From an uncultured Collinsella sp. (lineage in GTDB: Bacteria; Actinomycetota; Coriobacteriia; Coriobacteriales; Coriobacteriaceae), in NCBI GenBank assembly GCA_902475245.1, contig CABRYP010000014.1:1-52300 (forward strand): a stretch of 52,300 bases of DNA. Direction: 5' to 3'. Below, piece by piece: positions 36,701 through 42,479 of this stretch. The translations under genes were made by a program, and so were the position numbers. Numbering within the stretch: position 1 is the stretch's first letter; the number at the start of each line of letters is the position of its first letter. The notes under the pieces were generated by a model. That model was not told the origin of the DNA. It made no database searches and saw nothing but the letters and a program-made list of their open reading frames with translations.

Positions 36701-37146
36701 TACTCGTCCATTGCCGCTCGGTCGGCTGCCGTGCCGGCGCTGACTGCCGAATCGTAGGACGCCTTGGCCTGGTCGCGGGCGGAAGCCGCCTCGTTGTAGG
36801 GACCGGCGGCCTCATCGTAGGATGCCTTGGCGGCGTCCTCCTTCGCCTTTGCCTCGTCGACTGCCTTCTGCAGGTCCGCGATGGTCTTTGCGGCGGATTT
36901 CGCGCCGGTACCGGATGCCGCGCCGGCGTGGGCGGCGATCGGCGACATCACGGCAGGGTGCTGCATGGTCCCGTCACCTGTCTGGGCGAATGCCGCGAAC
37001 GGTGAGATGAGGCTCGATCCGGTCATGGCGGCCATGGTCGCCGCGGTGACGGTCAGACGTGCGGTCCCCTTCGGGGCGTGAATCTTTTTGCTTGGCAGTG
37101 CGGCGAAGTGATCGCCACCGGCAGCAAAGTGCTTTCCCTGAGTCAT
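33790..37146 (-). CDS. LPxTG-like surface protein: coiled coil, CAP domain, coiled coil (surface-exclusion-like)
   Basis: 1118 residues. An extended signal peptide ends near AAFAQTG (about 55). Two long Ala-rich heptad regions (about 70-450 and 670-1050) flank a folded domain (about 455-665) with CAP/SCP features: WMKSVNDYRKSVGL, DHARQYDFAENLAW, WIEQEKGFFD and GHYMNIINPELAVMG, giving the two His and two Glu of the CAP tetrad. The C-terminus has LAQTGD (near 1078), a membrane segment and a basic tail RKKRREQM, a variant sortase signal. The two coils could fold back into a stalk with CAP at the tip. This matches PrgA/Sec10-type surface-exclusion proteins of conjugative plasmids, a match from memory of that family. 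The start is chosen at MTQGKHFAAGG, behind AAAGGAA. Its promoter is shared with the XRE gene. Confidence 0.85.
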   Translation of the reverse strand: MTQGKHFAAGGDHFAALPSKKIHAPKGTARLTVTAATMAAMTGSSLISPFAAFAQTGDGTMQHPAVMSPIAAHAGAASGTGAKSAAKTIADLQKAVDEAKAKEDAAKASYDEAAGPYNEAASARDQAKASYDSAVSAGTAADRAAMDEYARQVAEGKDAADAAGKDLEQAKAGLADAKADASEKDEAYQSALKVAQDAKDALDKAKADAVSATPEAISAAEQAVRDAQAAVDRAQANLANANATLADAQSKLVAAQSAKDSADAVLAAAQQNKDAADAKAAAASAAYEKAKADLAAAEAGASGPEYDAAKQKVADAEAALAAARAVQSQCESELEQAQSAAATAQTELNDAQVALSAKQQAAADAESGVNAAQSALDAANADLDAAKQANVDAISKLDAAKQAVKDAGSAKAAADVELANAKAAKDTADAAVTAAQQKVDEAQAKLDSADAQLKQGAIGFFRAMGADDAVNIILNAKYAGKTEVGNSKDATSLDNMLNAIRWMKSVNDYRKSVGLSELQVTYKLIAGAIADANYSDTVLDHARQYDFAENLAWNYGIDPSGQWIEQEKGFFDKATEALYGVTGLVGKDAYDFYAKNGVAINHWIANNCRWENGSSGTVGHYMNIINPELAVMGMATCTKGTMSGLQTQCYTAEISGWSGSGWNTNPISVDEYEQKLTSYIDGLKNAKSALDAAKADLASKQQAATGAATTVQQKQVAADSAQADVDAAKQDVTDAQRAVDAAKADLVSKQQGVTDAQTELDAAKSDLDAANAAVDTAKLTVQQKQVAFDAANAAVTTAQSKLDSAKADTAAKQQSVDDANADLAKFFQDVADAKKEVDTAKSVHDAAAADQAEKAAVLAAAKQKADGTARALADAQRAVDAAKAGTGVAADRLTGSQTDLDDAQSNLDILTDLAAKLAEAQQREQDAVKAVNDTKAALDAAKADAAAAESLVSAAEQAKAQADAKLSKLNSIDAGAAIASGHDANADDALNALFAAAVEARAKVAPAKAILDEKQAAVDELQPGYDAALAAYELAKSDRIAAEQKLSDEIARQGAEEVAKQQAAYTPKHLAGTDTAQPGSLAQTGDRAGLIGETFVIGGTVLVAAGVFLDRKKRREQM

Positions 37147-37227
37147 TGCTATTCCATTCCTTTTCCATGCCATGTCCGACTAGGCATCAGAACTCTTTCC
37201 AATAAAGGTAATTATGCGCCTTAACAG

Positions 37228-37268
37228 GGATTGTTGTATATAGTCCGTTGGCATAAATACAACAATCC
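37228..37268. promoter_or_regulatory. Symmetrical two-way promoter and operator
   Basis: GGATTGTTGTAT (37228-37239) and ATACAACAATCC (37257-37268) are perfect 12-bp arms 17 nt apart. Plus strand: TTGTTG, 17 nt, TAAATA at 37254-37259. Minus strand: TTGTTG (37265-37260), 17 nt, TATATA (37242-37237). So each arm supplies the -35 of one promoter and part of the -10 of the other, and one protein bound to the palindrome would block both. Confidence 0.7.
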
Positions 37269-37517
37269 ATGACTCTTTTTGTCATGGATACGAAGACTCT
37301 TCAGAAATCATTCGGCATGAGATGCAAAGAGCTCCGCGCTGGACTCGGGTACAGCCAGGAGCAGTTCGCCAATTTGATTGAGATGGATCGTTCCTACTAC
37401 GCGAGCATTGAGGTCGGACGAAGAAATGTCAGTCTTTCTAACCTCTCTAAAATTGCCGATGGATTCAACATATCAATTGCTGCACTTATGACTGGTGTCA
37501 GCGATAAATCGGATTAG
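37269..37517 (+). CDS. XRE-family (Cro/CI-type) transcriptional regulator
   Basis: 82 residues, almost entirely one helix-turn-helix domain: LRAGLGYSQEQFANLIEMDR and SYYASIEVGRRNVSLSNLSK, IADGFNISIAALM. The ATG at 37269 is only 9 nt after the predicted -10, with no ribosome site, so the transcript may be leaderless; an internal ATG at 37284 also lacks one. The gene diverges from the surface-protein gene and its 5' end abuts the palindrome, so autoregulation and control of the surface protein are likely. Confidence 0.85.
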   Translation: MTLFVMDTKTLQKSFGMRCKELRAGLGYSQEQFANLIEMDRSYYASIEVGRRNVSLSNLSKIADGFNISIAALMTGVSDKSD

Positions 37518-37550
37518 TCCATCAATCAACGAACGAAGTGAGCGAATAAA

Positions 37551-37732
37551 TCGGCGGCGTAGCCGGCGGCAAGGACACGGTACGTGGCCGCGCAGCGAGC
37601 TTCGCGAGCGAAGGGGGACAGCATCGCTGTCCCTATCATTATCGACGGCTTAGTCGGCGGCAAGGACACGGTACGTGGCCGCGCAGCGAGCTTCGCGAGC
37701 GAAGAGGACGGCATCGCCGTCCCTATATCTTT
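37551..37732. repeat. Two tandem copies of a 91-nt structured repeat
   Basis: Units at 37551-37641 and 37642-37732. A 50-nt core (37564-37613 and 37655-37704, beginning CGGCGGCAAGGACACGG) is identical. The flanking hairpins differ but keep pairing: CGGC...GCCG becomes CGAC...GTCG at the start, and GGGACAGC-ATC-GCTGTCCC becomes GGACGGC-ATC-GCCGTCC at the end. CTTCGC/GCGAAG inside the core is a third hairpin. Confidence 0.75.
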
Positions 37733-37759
37733 ATAGTATATTTCTCTATTAATTGGTTT

Positions 37760-37924
37760 CACCAAAATGGGTATTGCGCAAGCTTCTGAACAGGCGTTTT
37801 TATCAAAAACTCAAAGCAGCCGAATCATCAAAATGGTGAAATTTTTTACCCAAATTGAGGAAGCGCTTCACCAAAATGGAACCGACTAACGGCTGTTGAA
37901 AACTTTTTATCCCCAAAATGGTGA
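37760..37924. repeat. Four CACCAAAATGG-type motifs (iteron or operator-like)
   Basis: Copies at about 37760-37770, 37827-37838, 37869-37879 and 37911-37924. Together they give the consensus CACCAAAATGGTG, a near palindrome (CACCA/TGGTG). Spacing is about 67, 42 and 42 nt. Confidence 0.5.
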
Positions 37925-38013
37925 TTTCCTGTTTTCAGTGGAAAACTCGGTAAGTTAAATTATTTACTTACCAGATTTACAAACAAAAGCAGTTCTTAAC
38001 CCTAAACCCAGAA

Positions 38014-38044
38014 CAGGTCAGAAGCAAAATTAACTCCTGACCTG
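38014..38044 (-). terminator. Hairpin downstream of tRNA-Arg
   Basis: CAGGTCAG and CTGACCTG pair perfectly around 15 nt, 10 nt beyond the 3' end of the minus-strand tRNA. The T-rich run after it on the minus strand is weak (TTCTGGGTTT), while the plus strand has CGATTTTT. Confidence 0.5.
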
Positions 38045-38053
38045 CGATTTTTC

Positions 38054-38129
38054 TGGTGCCCCCGGGCGGATTCGAACCGTCGACACCCGCTTTAGGAGAG
38101 CGGTGCTCTATCCCCTGAGCTACGGAGGC
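38054..38129 (-). tRNA. tRNA-Arg (anticodon CCT)
   Basis: 76 nt including an encoded CCA end. Acceptor stem GCCTCCG with CGGGGGC, D arm GCTC/GAGC, anticodon stem CCGCT/AGCGG around the loop CTCCTAA (anticodon CCT, codon AGG), T arm with GGTTCGAATCC. The 3' end points toward the mobilizable island, as expected for a tRNA used as an attachment site. Confidence 0.95.
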
Positions 38130-38169
38130 ATGTTGTACTAGTTTAGCAGATTTACACCGCTACCAATGG

Positions 38170-38568
38170 CTAGTTGCCTTTGTGGAAAAGGTTCTTGATG
38201 ACAGAGGGGATGCTCTTGGCGCCCTTGGCGGTCACGTCAATAAAATCGGGCGAACGAACGAGCTTGTTCTCGTCAATGTACTTACGCACCGCGCGAAGCG
38301 TTTCCTTGTCATTGCGCGTCGAAAACGTAAAGTGGCCATTCTCTTTGGTAAAGATGGCAAAACGCGTAATCTTCTTGGTGCCGCGCAAAACCTCGGCGGC
38401 AATATAGTCGACCTCGTCCCACGGGATTTGAATATAATCCTCGGGATTGCGCTCGTTATAGTACTCAAACGCCTTATTACCCACCATCACGTTACCGTGA
38501 CTGGTAAGCCCCATCAGGCAGGTTGCCGGCGTTGCCAGATCGACCGTGCTGTTCTGAGATTGCGCCAT
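38170..38568 (-). CDS. DUF956 family protein linked to mannose PTS
   Basis: 132 residues from MAQSQNSTVDLATPATCLMG, with GGAGGGCGAGG upstream. The sequence (TSHGNVMVGNKAFEYYNERN, IQIPWDEVDYIAAEVL, RFAIFTKENGHFTFSTRND) matches DUF956, a family usually encoded after manXYZ-type PTS genes and proposed to regulate them. It lies downstream of manZ behind a strong hairpin, so it would be expressed by read-through at a lower level. Biochemical role unknown. Confidence 0.85.
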   Translation of the reverse strand: MAQSQNSTVDLATPATCLMGLTSHGNVMVGNKAFEYYNERNPEDYIQIPWDEVDYIAAEVLRGTKKITRFAIFTKENGHFTFSTRNDKETLRAVRKYIDENKLVRSPDFIDVTAKGAKSIPSVIKNLFHKGN

Positions 38569-38595
38569 GCGCGCCTCGCCCTCCAAATAAACAAT

Positions 38596-38631
38596 CGGAC
38601 CGCATCCAGTGTACCCACCGGGTGCGGTCCG
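38596..38631 (-). terminator. Terminator or attenuator between manZ and the DUF956 gene
   Basis: CGGACCGCA and TGCGGTCCG, extended by three further pairs, form a 12-bp stem with a 12-nt loop. On the minus strand ATTGTTTATTT follows. Confidence 0.75.
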
Positions 38632-38687
38632 TTTCAATGGCTCAAAAGCCCTTGCCTAGCAACTCTCGGTCTTAAGCCGAAGCGTGC

Positions 38688-39608
38688 TTACATGAAGCCG
38701 CAGACGCGACCGATGATGCCGACGGCGAAGAGAGCCAGGATGATGACGATCGGGCTGACCTTCTTCTTGAGGAGCTTGCAGACCAGAAGGGTCAGGCACA
38801 CGGCGGCAAGGCCGGGGATGAGCTGATCGAGGTTGGCCTGAAGCGTGGTGACCTTCACCGGGTCGAGTGCGTTGGCGCCGACAGAGCTGTACATCGTCAG
38901 TGCCTGCTTGATGCCCTCAGAACCGGCGGGCAGGTTGGCCCAGTCGATATAGGCGCCAGCGGACTGCGTGACCTTGGAGACGACCGGGGTGAAGGAGATG
39001 GACACCCAGCGCTCGACCAGGGCGCCGATGATGAACATACCAAGGATGGAAGCACCCTCGGTGACCTTGCCCATCAGGCCGCCAGAGAGGTCCTTGGCGA
39101 TGGAGGAGCCGACCTTGTAGCCAAACTCCTGCGTGTACCACAGGAAGGCGTAACGGATGATGTTCCACGCAAAGAAGAACAGCAGCGGACCGGCGATGCT
39201 GCCGGACAGGGCCAGGGAAGCGCCCAGAGCGCCCAGAATCGGGCGAAGGGTGAACCAGAAGGCGGGGTCGCCGACGCCGGCGAGCGGGCCCATCATACCG
39301 ACCTTGACGCCCTGAATGGCGACGTCGTCAATCGGAGCACCGTTGGCGCGCTCCTCCTCGAGAGCGAGGGTAACGCCAATGACGGGGGCGGAAACATAGG
39401 GGTGGGTGTTATAGAACTCCAGGTGGCGCTTAAGAGCGGCAATCTGGTCATCCTTGCTGGTGTAGAGCTTCTTGATCGCAGGGATCATTGCGAAGCACCA
39501 GCCGCCATTCTGCATACGCTCGTAGTTCCACGAGCCCTGAAGGAACTGATGACGGAAGCAAACCTTCTTGCGGTCAGCCTTGGTGAGCTGAATCTTGTTC
39601 TCTGCCAT
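38688..39608 (-). CDS. manZ: PTS mannose/fructose/sorbose family transporter subunit IID
   Basis: 306 residues. Starts MAENKIQLTKADRKKVCFRH, with the family hallmark FLQGSWNYERMQNGGWCFAMIPAIKKLY. One C-terminal membrane span (VSPIVIILALFAVGIIGRVCGFM) follows a mostly peripheral body. IID works with IIC to pass sugar and accept phosphate from IIAB. It begins 16 nt after manY. GGGAG precedes the ATG; an upstream in-frame start three codons earlier is less likely. Confidence 0.95.
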   Translation of the reverse strand: MAENKIQLTKADRKKVCFRHQFLQGSWNYERMQNGGWCFAMIPAIKKLYTSKDDQIAALKRHLEFYNTHPYVSAPVIGVTLALEEERANGAPIDDVAIQGVKVGMMGPLAGVGDPAFWFTLRPILGALGASLALSGSIAGPLLFFFAWNIIRYAFLWYTQEFGYKVGSSIAKDLSGGLMGKVTEGASILGMFIIGALVERWVSISFTPVVSKVTQSAGAYIDWANLPAGSEGIKQALTMYSSVGANALDPVKVTTLQANLDQLIPGLAAVCLTLLVCKLLKKKVSPIVIILALFAVGIIGRVCGFM

Positions 39609-39624
39609 ATGTATCACTCCCCTC

Positions 39625-40443
39625 CTACTCGTAATCGTTCAGAATGTCGCCGAGCGGGTCACCGGAGCCACCGCCCATGCCGCCACCCTGCTTGGCCAGA
39701 TCCTTAAGGCCAAGGTAGATGAGGGCAAGGGAGATGCCGATGAGGCCAAGGGCGATCAGCGTGAGCTGAGGGATGGCAGCAAGGACAAAGCCGAGGATGA
39801 AGAACGGCCAGGTCTCCTTGGTGGCCATCATGTTGATGACCATGGCGTAACCGACGGAAGCGACCATGCCGCCGCCGACGGCCATGCCGCCGGACAGCCA
39901 ATCGGGCATAGCGTTAAGCGCGTTGGTAACGGCCTCGGCCGGGATGATGCACAGAAGTACTGCCGGGATGGCGATACGAACACCCTGCATGAGGATGCCG
40001 GCGTACTGCCAACGCTCGATGCCGGCGAAGTCGCCCTTCTCGGCGCAGGCGTCCATGCCGTGAACCATAGCGGTAGCCAGGGTACGGCAGATCATGGTCA
40101 GGAACAGACCAGCGACCGACAGCGGGACGGCGACGGCGATGGCGGCGGTAACGGCCTTGGCCGAATCGGTGGCGCCACCGTTGAGGGCGAGCACCATGAT
40201 GATCGAAGAAGCGACCGAGGCCAGAGCGGCGTCAGGCGCGACGGCGGCGCCGACGTTAGCCCAGCCAAGGGCCATCATCTGGAGCGAACCGCCCAGGAGG
40301 ATGCCCTCCTGAAGGTGACCGGTTACGAGACCGATAAGCGTGCATGCCACGAGCGGCTGATGGAACTGGAACTCATCCAGAATGCCTTCCATACCGGCAA
40401 GCAACGCGACAATCGCAACAAGCAGAATAGTGATTGCAGACAT
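39625..40443 (-). CDS. manY: PTS mannose/fructose/sorbose family transporter subunit IIC
   Basis: 272 residues with several membrane segments and the typical FQFHQPLVACTLIGLVTGHLQEGILLGGSLQMMALGWANVG region of IIC subunits (shown here only as a landmark near residues 25-65). It ends in a Gly-rich acidic tail. It lies between manX and manZ, with 18- and 16-nt gaps, in the usual X-Y-Z order. Confidence 0.95.
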   Translation of the reverse strand: MSAITILLVAIVALLAGMEGILDEFQFHQPLVACTLIGLVTGHLQEGILLGGSLQMMALGWANVGAAVAPDAALASVASSIIMVLALNGGATDSAKAVTAAIAVAVPLSVAGLFLTMICRTLATAMVHGMDACAEKGDFAGIERWQYAGILMQGVRIAIPAVLLCIIPAEAVTNALNAMPDWLSGGMAVGGGMVASVGYAMVINMMATKETWPFFILGFVLAAIPQLTLIALGLIGISLALIYLGLKDLAKQGGGMGGGSGDPLGDILNDYE

Positions 40444-40461
40444 GTATCGGACCCTCCTTTA

Positions 40462-41451
40462 CTATGCTTGAGCGGCCAGTTCGGCCTTAGCTTTCTTCAA
40501 CATGGCGTCGAGATCCTCGGAGGAATCCGAAGGAACCTTGCGGACCTCGAACTTGACGCCCTTGGCCTTGAGAGCCTCGATGGTCTTGACATCGTCATCG
40601 CCCATAGCGACAGCGTTAGTGACGACGACCTTGCCCTTGGAGTGGGCCATGGAACCGATGTTGGCTTCCTTGATGTCGACGCCGGCCTCGATGGCCCTGA
40701 GCAGATCCTGCGGGTTCTCGAACAGCAGCATCGCCTTGGTGTCGCCAAAGCGCGTGTCCTTGACGACCTCGGCCATCTTCTTGATAGGCACGACGTTGGC
40801 GTGGACTCCCGGAGGGGCAGCCTGCTCGATCATGGTCTTGCGGAGCTCGTCGTGAGCAACGCCGTCGGAGACCACGATGATGCGGTTGGGGTTGATCTGC
40901 TTGGTCCACGTGGTGGCCACCTGACCATGCAGCAGGCGCGTGTCGATACGGACGTGGGCGATCTTGATGTGCCCGTCGCCGATCACCGTTCCCGGAGGGA
41001 TGGCACCCGCAGGAGCAGCGGCGGCCGCAGCCGGCTTCTTCTCCTCGGGCTCCAGAGACTCGGGCTTGACGCGCACGCCGGCCTTAGCCTCAGTCACGAG
41101 ATGTTTTGCGATCGCATGTGCAGTGTTCTTTGCGTCAAAGCGCTGCGAATATGCCTCGATGAGCATAGGCAGGTTGACACCGGTGACGATAGCCCAGGAA
41201 TCGTGGCCCTCGATGAGCCCGCTGATCTGGTTGAACGGCGTGCCGCCCCACAGATCAACGAGGAAGAGCACCTGCTCCTGGTCCTCGAAGGAAGCGATTG
41301 CCTCCTCGACCTTGGCACGGAAGTCGTCGGGGCCCATGCTCGGCTCGAGCGAGACCACGGCAACAGACGGCTGATCGCCAAAGACCATCGAGCCCGTCTG
41401 CTTGATTCCAGCCGCCAAGTCACCATGGCTAGCAAGAACAATACTTACCAT
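40462..41451 (-). CDS. manX: PTS mannose-type IIAB fusion component
   Basis: 329 residues from the ATG behind AAGGAGG. The IIA domain (1-135) has its phosphorylated His at residue 9 in IVLASHGDLAAG and LVDLWGGTPFNQ. An Ala/Pro/Glu linker (about 135-155) leads to the IIB domain, with phosphorylated His near 175 in RIDTRLLHGQVATTW and IIVVSDGVAHDELRK. It takes phosphate from HPr and gives it to the incoming sugar. It is first in the operon, so upstream control applies to all subunits. The sugar (mannose, glucose or related) cannot be told from sequence. Confidence 0.95.
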   Translation of the reverse strand: MVSIVLASHGDLAAGIKQTGSMVFGDQPSVAVVSLEPSMGPDDFRAKVEEAIASFEDQEQVLFLVDLWGGTPFNQISGLIEGHDSWAIVTGVNLPMLIEAYSQRFDAKNTAHAIAKHLVTEAKAGVRVKPESLEPEEKKPAAAAAAPAGAIPPGTVIGDGHIKIAHVRIDTRLLHGQVATTWTKQINPNRIIVVSDGVAHDELRKTMIEQAAPPGVHANVVPIKKMAEVVKDTRFGDTKAMLLFENPQDLLRAIEAGVDIKEANIGSMAHSKGKVVVTNAVAMGDDDVKTIEALKAKGVKFEVRKVPSDSSEDLDAMLKKAKAELAAQA

Positions 41452-41777
41452 CACATAACCTCCTTTTTGTCTACGTAATTCCTACACGACATGAAAGGAG
41501 TATACCTGTTTGGTTTGTGGAATTATAGCTAAATCCGCAAAAGGTTGGATTATTTGTTTAAACGTTAAGTTTGTTACAAATTGATTACGTTGCTGGTTTT
41601 CGACTCATTACCCGCCAAAGCGTCGCTCATCAAGCCATGTACTTTACAGATACAAGCAGGCTGTTCATTAATATAAATTTTAGGCAAGCGCGAATGCGCT
41701 TGTACTGCCGCTACTTTGTTCAAACAGGTATGACTTGACTATTTGCGCGACTTATGATCTAGGAAACTACTCAAAAA
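41452..41777. other. Upstream region of the mannose PTS operon
   Basis: AT-rich, no gene. On the minus strand a TATAAT (41522-41527) lies about 70 nt before the manX start and could be the -10 element, though no good -35 was seen. No clear sigma-54 (GG/GC) element was found, so control differs from the LevR type of Firmicutes. Confidence 0.4.
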
Positions 41778-41844
41778 AGTTGCGGTGGAATAGTTCTTGT
41801 TTAAGAGCCAGAAGGCTGGATTTAGGAACTATTTCACCGCAACT
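41778..41844. repeat. Palindromic repeat, AGTTGCGGTGAAAT family, copy 2 (variant centre)
   Basis: Arms 41778-41798 and 41824-41844 pair over 21 nt with two G-U compatible mismatches. The ends match copies 1 and 3, but the centre is different and has its own small hairpin (AGCC with GGCT). It sits 11 nt beyond the hypA stop. Confidence 0.75.
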
Positions 41845-41855
41845 TATAGGGAATC

Positions 41856-42284
41856 CTAGACGATGTGGAGGGGGTTGGCGGCGTCGACGGCGTCGGGAGC
41901 GTCGGAAGGGCCGTCGGGGGCAGCGTCTGTCGGGTCCTCGTCGGGGGTCTCGATCTGCTTGATCATGACCTCCTGGCCCTGCAGCAGATAGGTCTCGCCG
42001 CTACCGCAATGGGGGCAGGTCTTGCCGTGCTCGACCGTCGCGTAGTCGCAGCCGCACGCCTCGCAATGCGTCACGGCCTCGACAGGCTCCACAATAAGCT
42101 CCGCGCCCTGCGTGATAGGCTTTTTATCTGCCGCCCAGCGCCAAGCGTCAAGCAGCAGATCGGGAACGACGCCCGAGACCTCGCCCAGGAGCAGCGTCAC
42201 GCTCGAAACGCGACTCACGCCATTGGCGCGCGCCACGTTCTCGACATCGCGAATAATGTGATAGACGATTCCGAGCTCGTGCAC
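41856..42284 (-). CDS. hypA: Hydrogenase maturation nickel metallochaperone HypA
   Basis: 142 residues, GTG start behind GGAAGGAA. The N-terminal MHE motif supplies the nickel ligand His2. A zinc ribbon CEACGCDYATVEHGKTCPHC lies at about 74-93. HypA brings nickel to [NiFe] hydrogenase with HypB. The C-terminal 30 residues (Asp/Pro/Ala-rich) are an unusual extension. No other hyp or hydrogenase gene is in the window. It lies 195 nt downstream of the FeS/FAD oxidoreductase on the same strand, behind a structured region. Confidence 0.92.
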   Translation of the reverse strand: MHELGIVYHIIRDVENVARANGVSRVSSVTLLLGEVSGVVPDLLLDAWRWAADKKPITQGAELIVEPVEAVTHCEACGCDYATVEHGKTCPHCGSGETYLLQGQEVMIKQIETPDEDPTDAAPDGPSDAPDAVDAANPLHIV

Positions 42285-42296
42285 TTTTAATTCCTT

Positions 42297-42431
42297 CCGC
42301 CGTTCTAACGAACGGCGGTCGACTTGACGCTGCGCGAGCCCCAGACGGACGATCTGCCTTTCAATCGTCGGGCATGGGCAAAAGCCCTATGCCCTCCTCT
42401 TTCAAGGCACCTCGCCACGCCTGGGGCTCGC
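42297..42431. other. Structured intergenic element upstream of hypA
   Basis: An outer 11-bp stem, GCGAGCCCCAG (42334-42344) with CTGGGGCTCGC (42421-42431), encloses GACGAT/ATCGTC (42348-42369) and GGGCATGGGC with GCCCTATGCCC around AAAA (42370-42394), a three-way layout. A further hairpin CCGCCGTT/AACGGCGG is at 42297-42318, next to the hypA ribosome site. Strand is uncertain. It could be a cis-acting RNA, an ncRNA or a repeat element. Confidence 0.45.
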
Positions 42432-42479
42432 TCGCTGTCCAACTGTTCTCTGCGCCGTTCGCTTACTTGTTAGGTTCTT

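Larger units (their letters stand above)
37518..38053. other. Gene-free region between the XRE gene and tRNA-Arg
   Basis: 536 nt with no gene. From left to right it holds a tandem 91-nt repeat, an AT-rich part with four copies of a CACCAAAATGG-type motif, an inverted repeat GGTAAGT/ACTTACC (37949-37972), and a hairpin beside the tRNA. Confidence 0.5.

Noticed and set aside
33754..37005. 1083-codon plus-strand frame rich in Gly, Leu and Val
   Set aside because: It lies opposite the Ala-rich coiled-coil surface protein and is a by-product of its GC-rich repeats. The minus-strand product has a signal peptide, a CAP domain and an anchor.
37551..37924. CRISPR array
   Set aside because: There are only two long repeats without spacers, and the four short motifs are unevenly spaced; no cas genes are present.
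38054..38129. Second copy of the tRNA 3' end as an attachment site
   Set aside because: I looked for the terminal 20 nt to the left of the tRNA and did not see a repeat, so no att site is annotated.
39595..41478. 627-codon plus-strand frame
   Set aside because: Opposite manXYZ; shadow.
41452..41777. Sigma-54 promoter for the mannose PTS
   Set aside because: No GG-N10-GC pair with the expected surroundings, and no LevR-type activator in the window.
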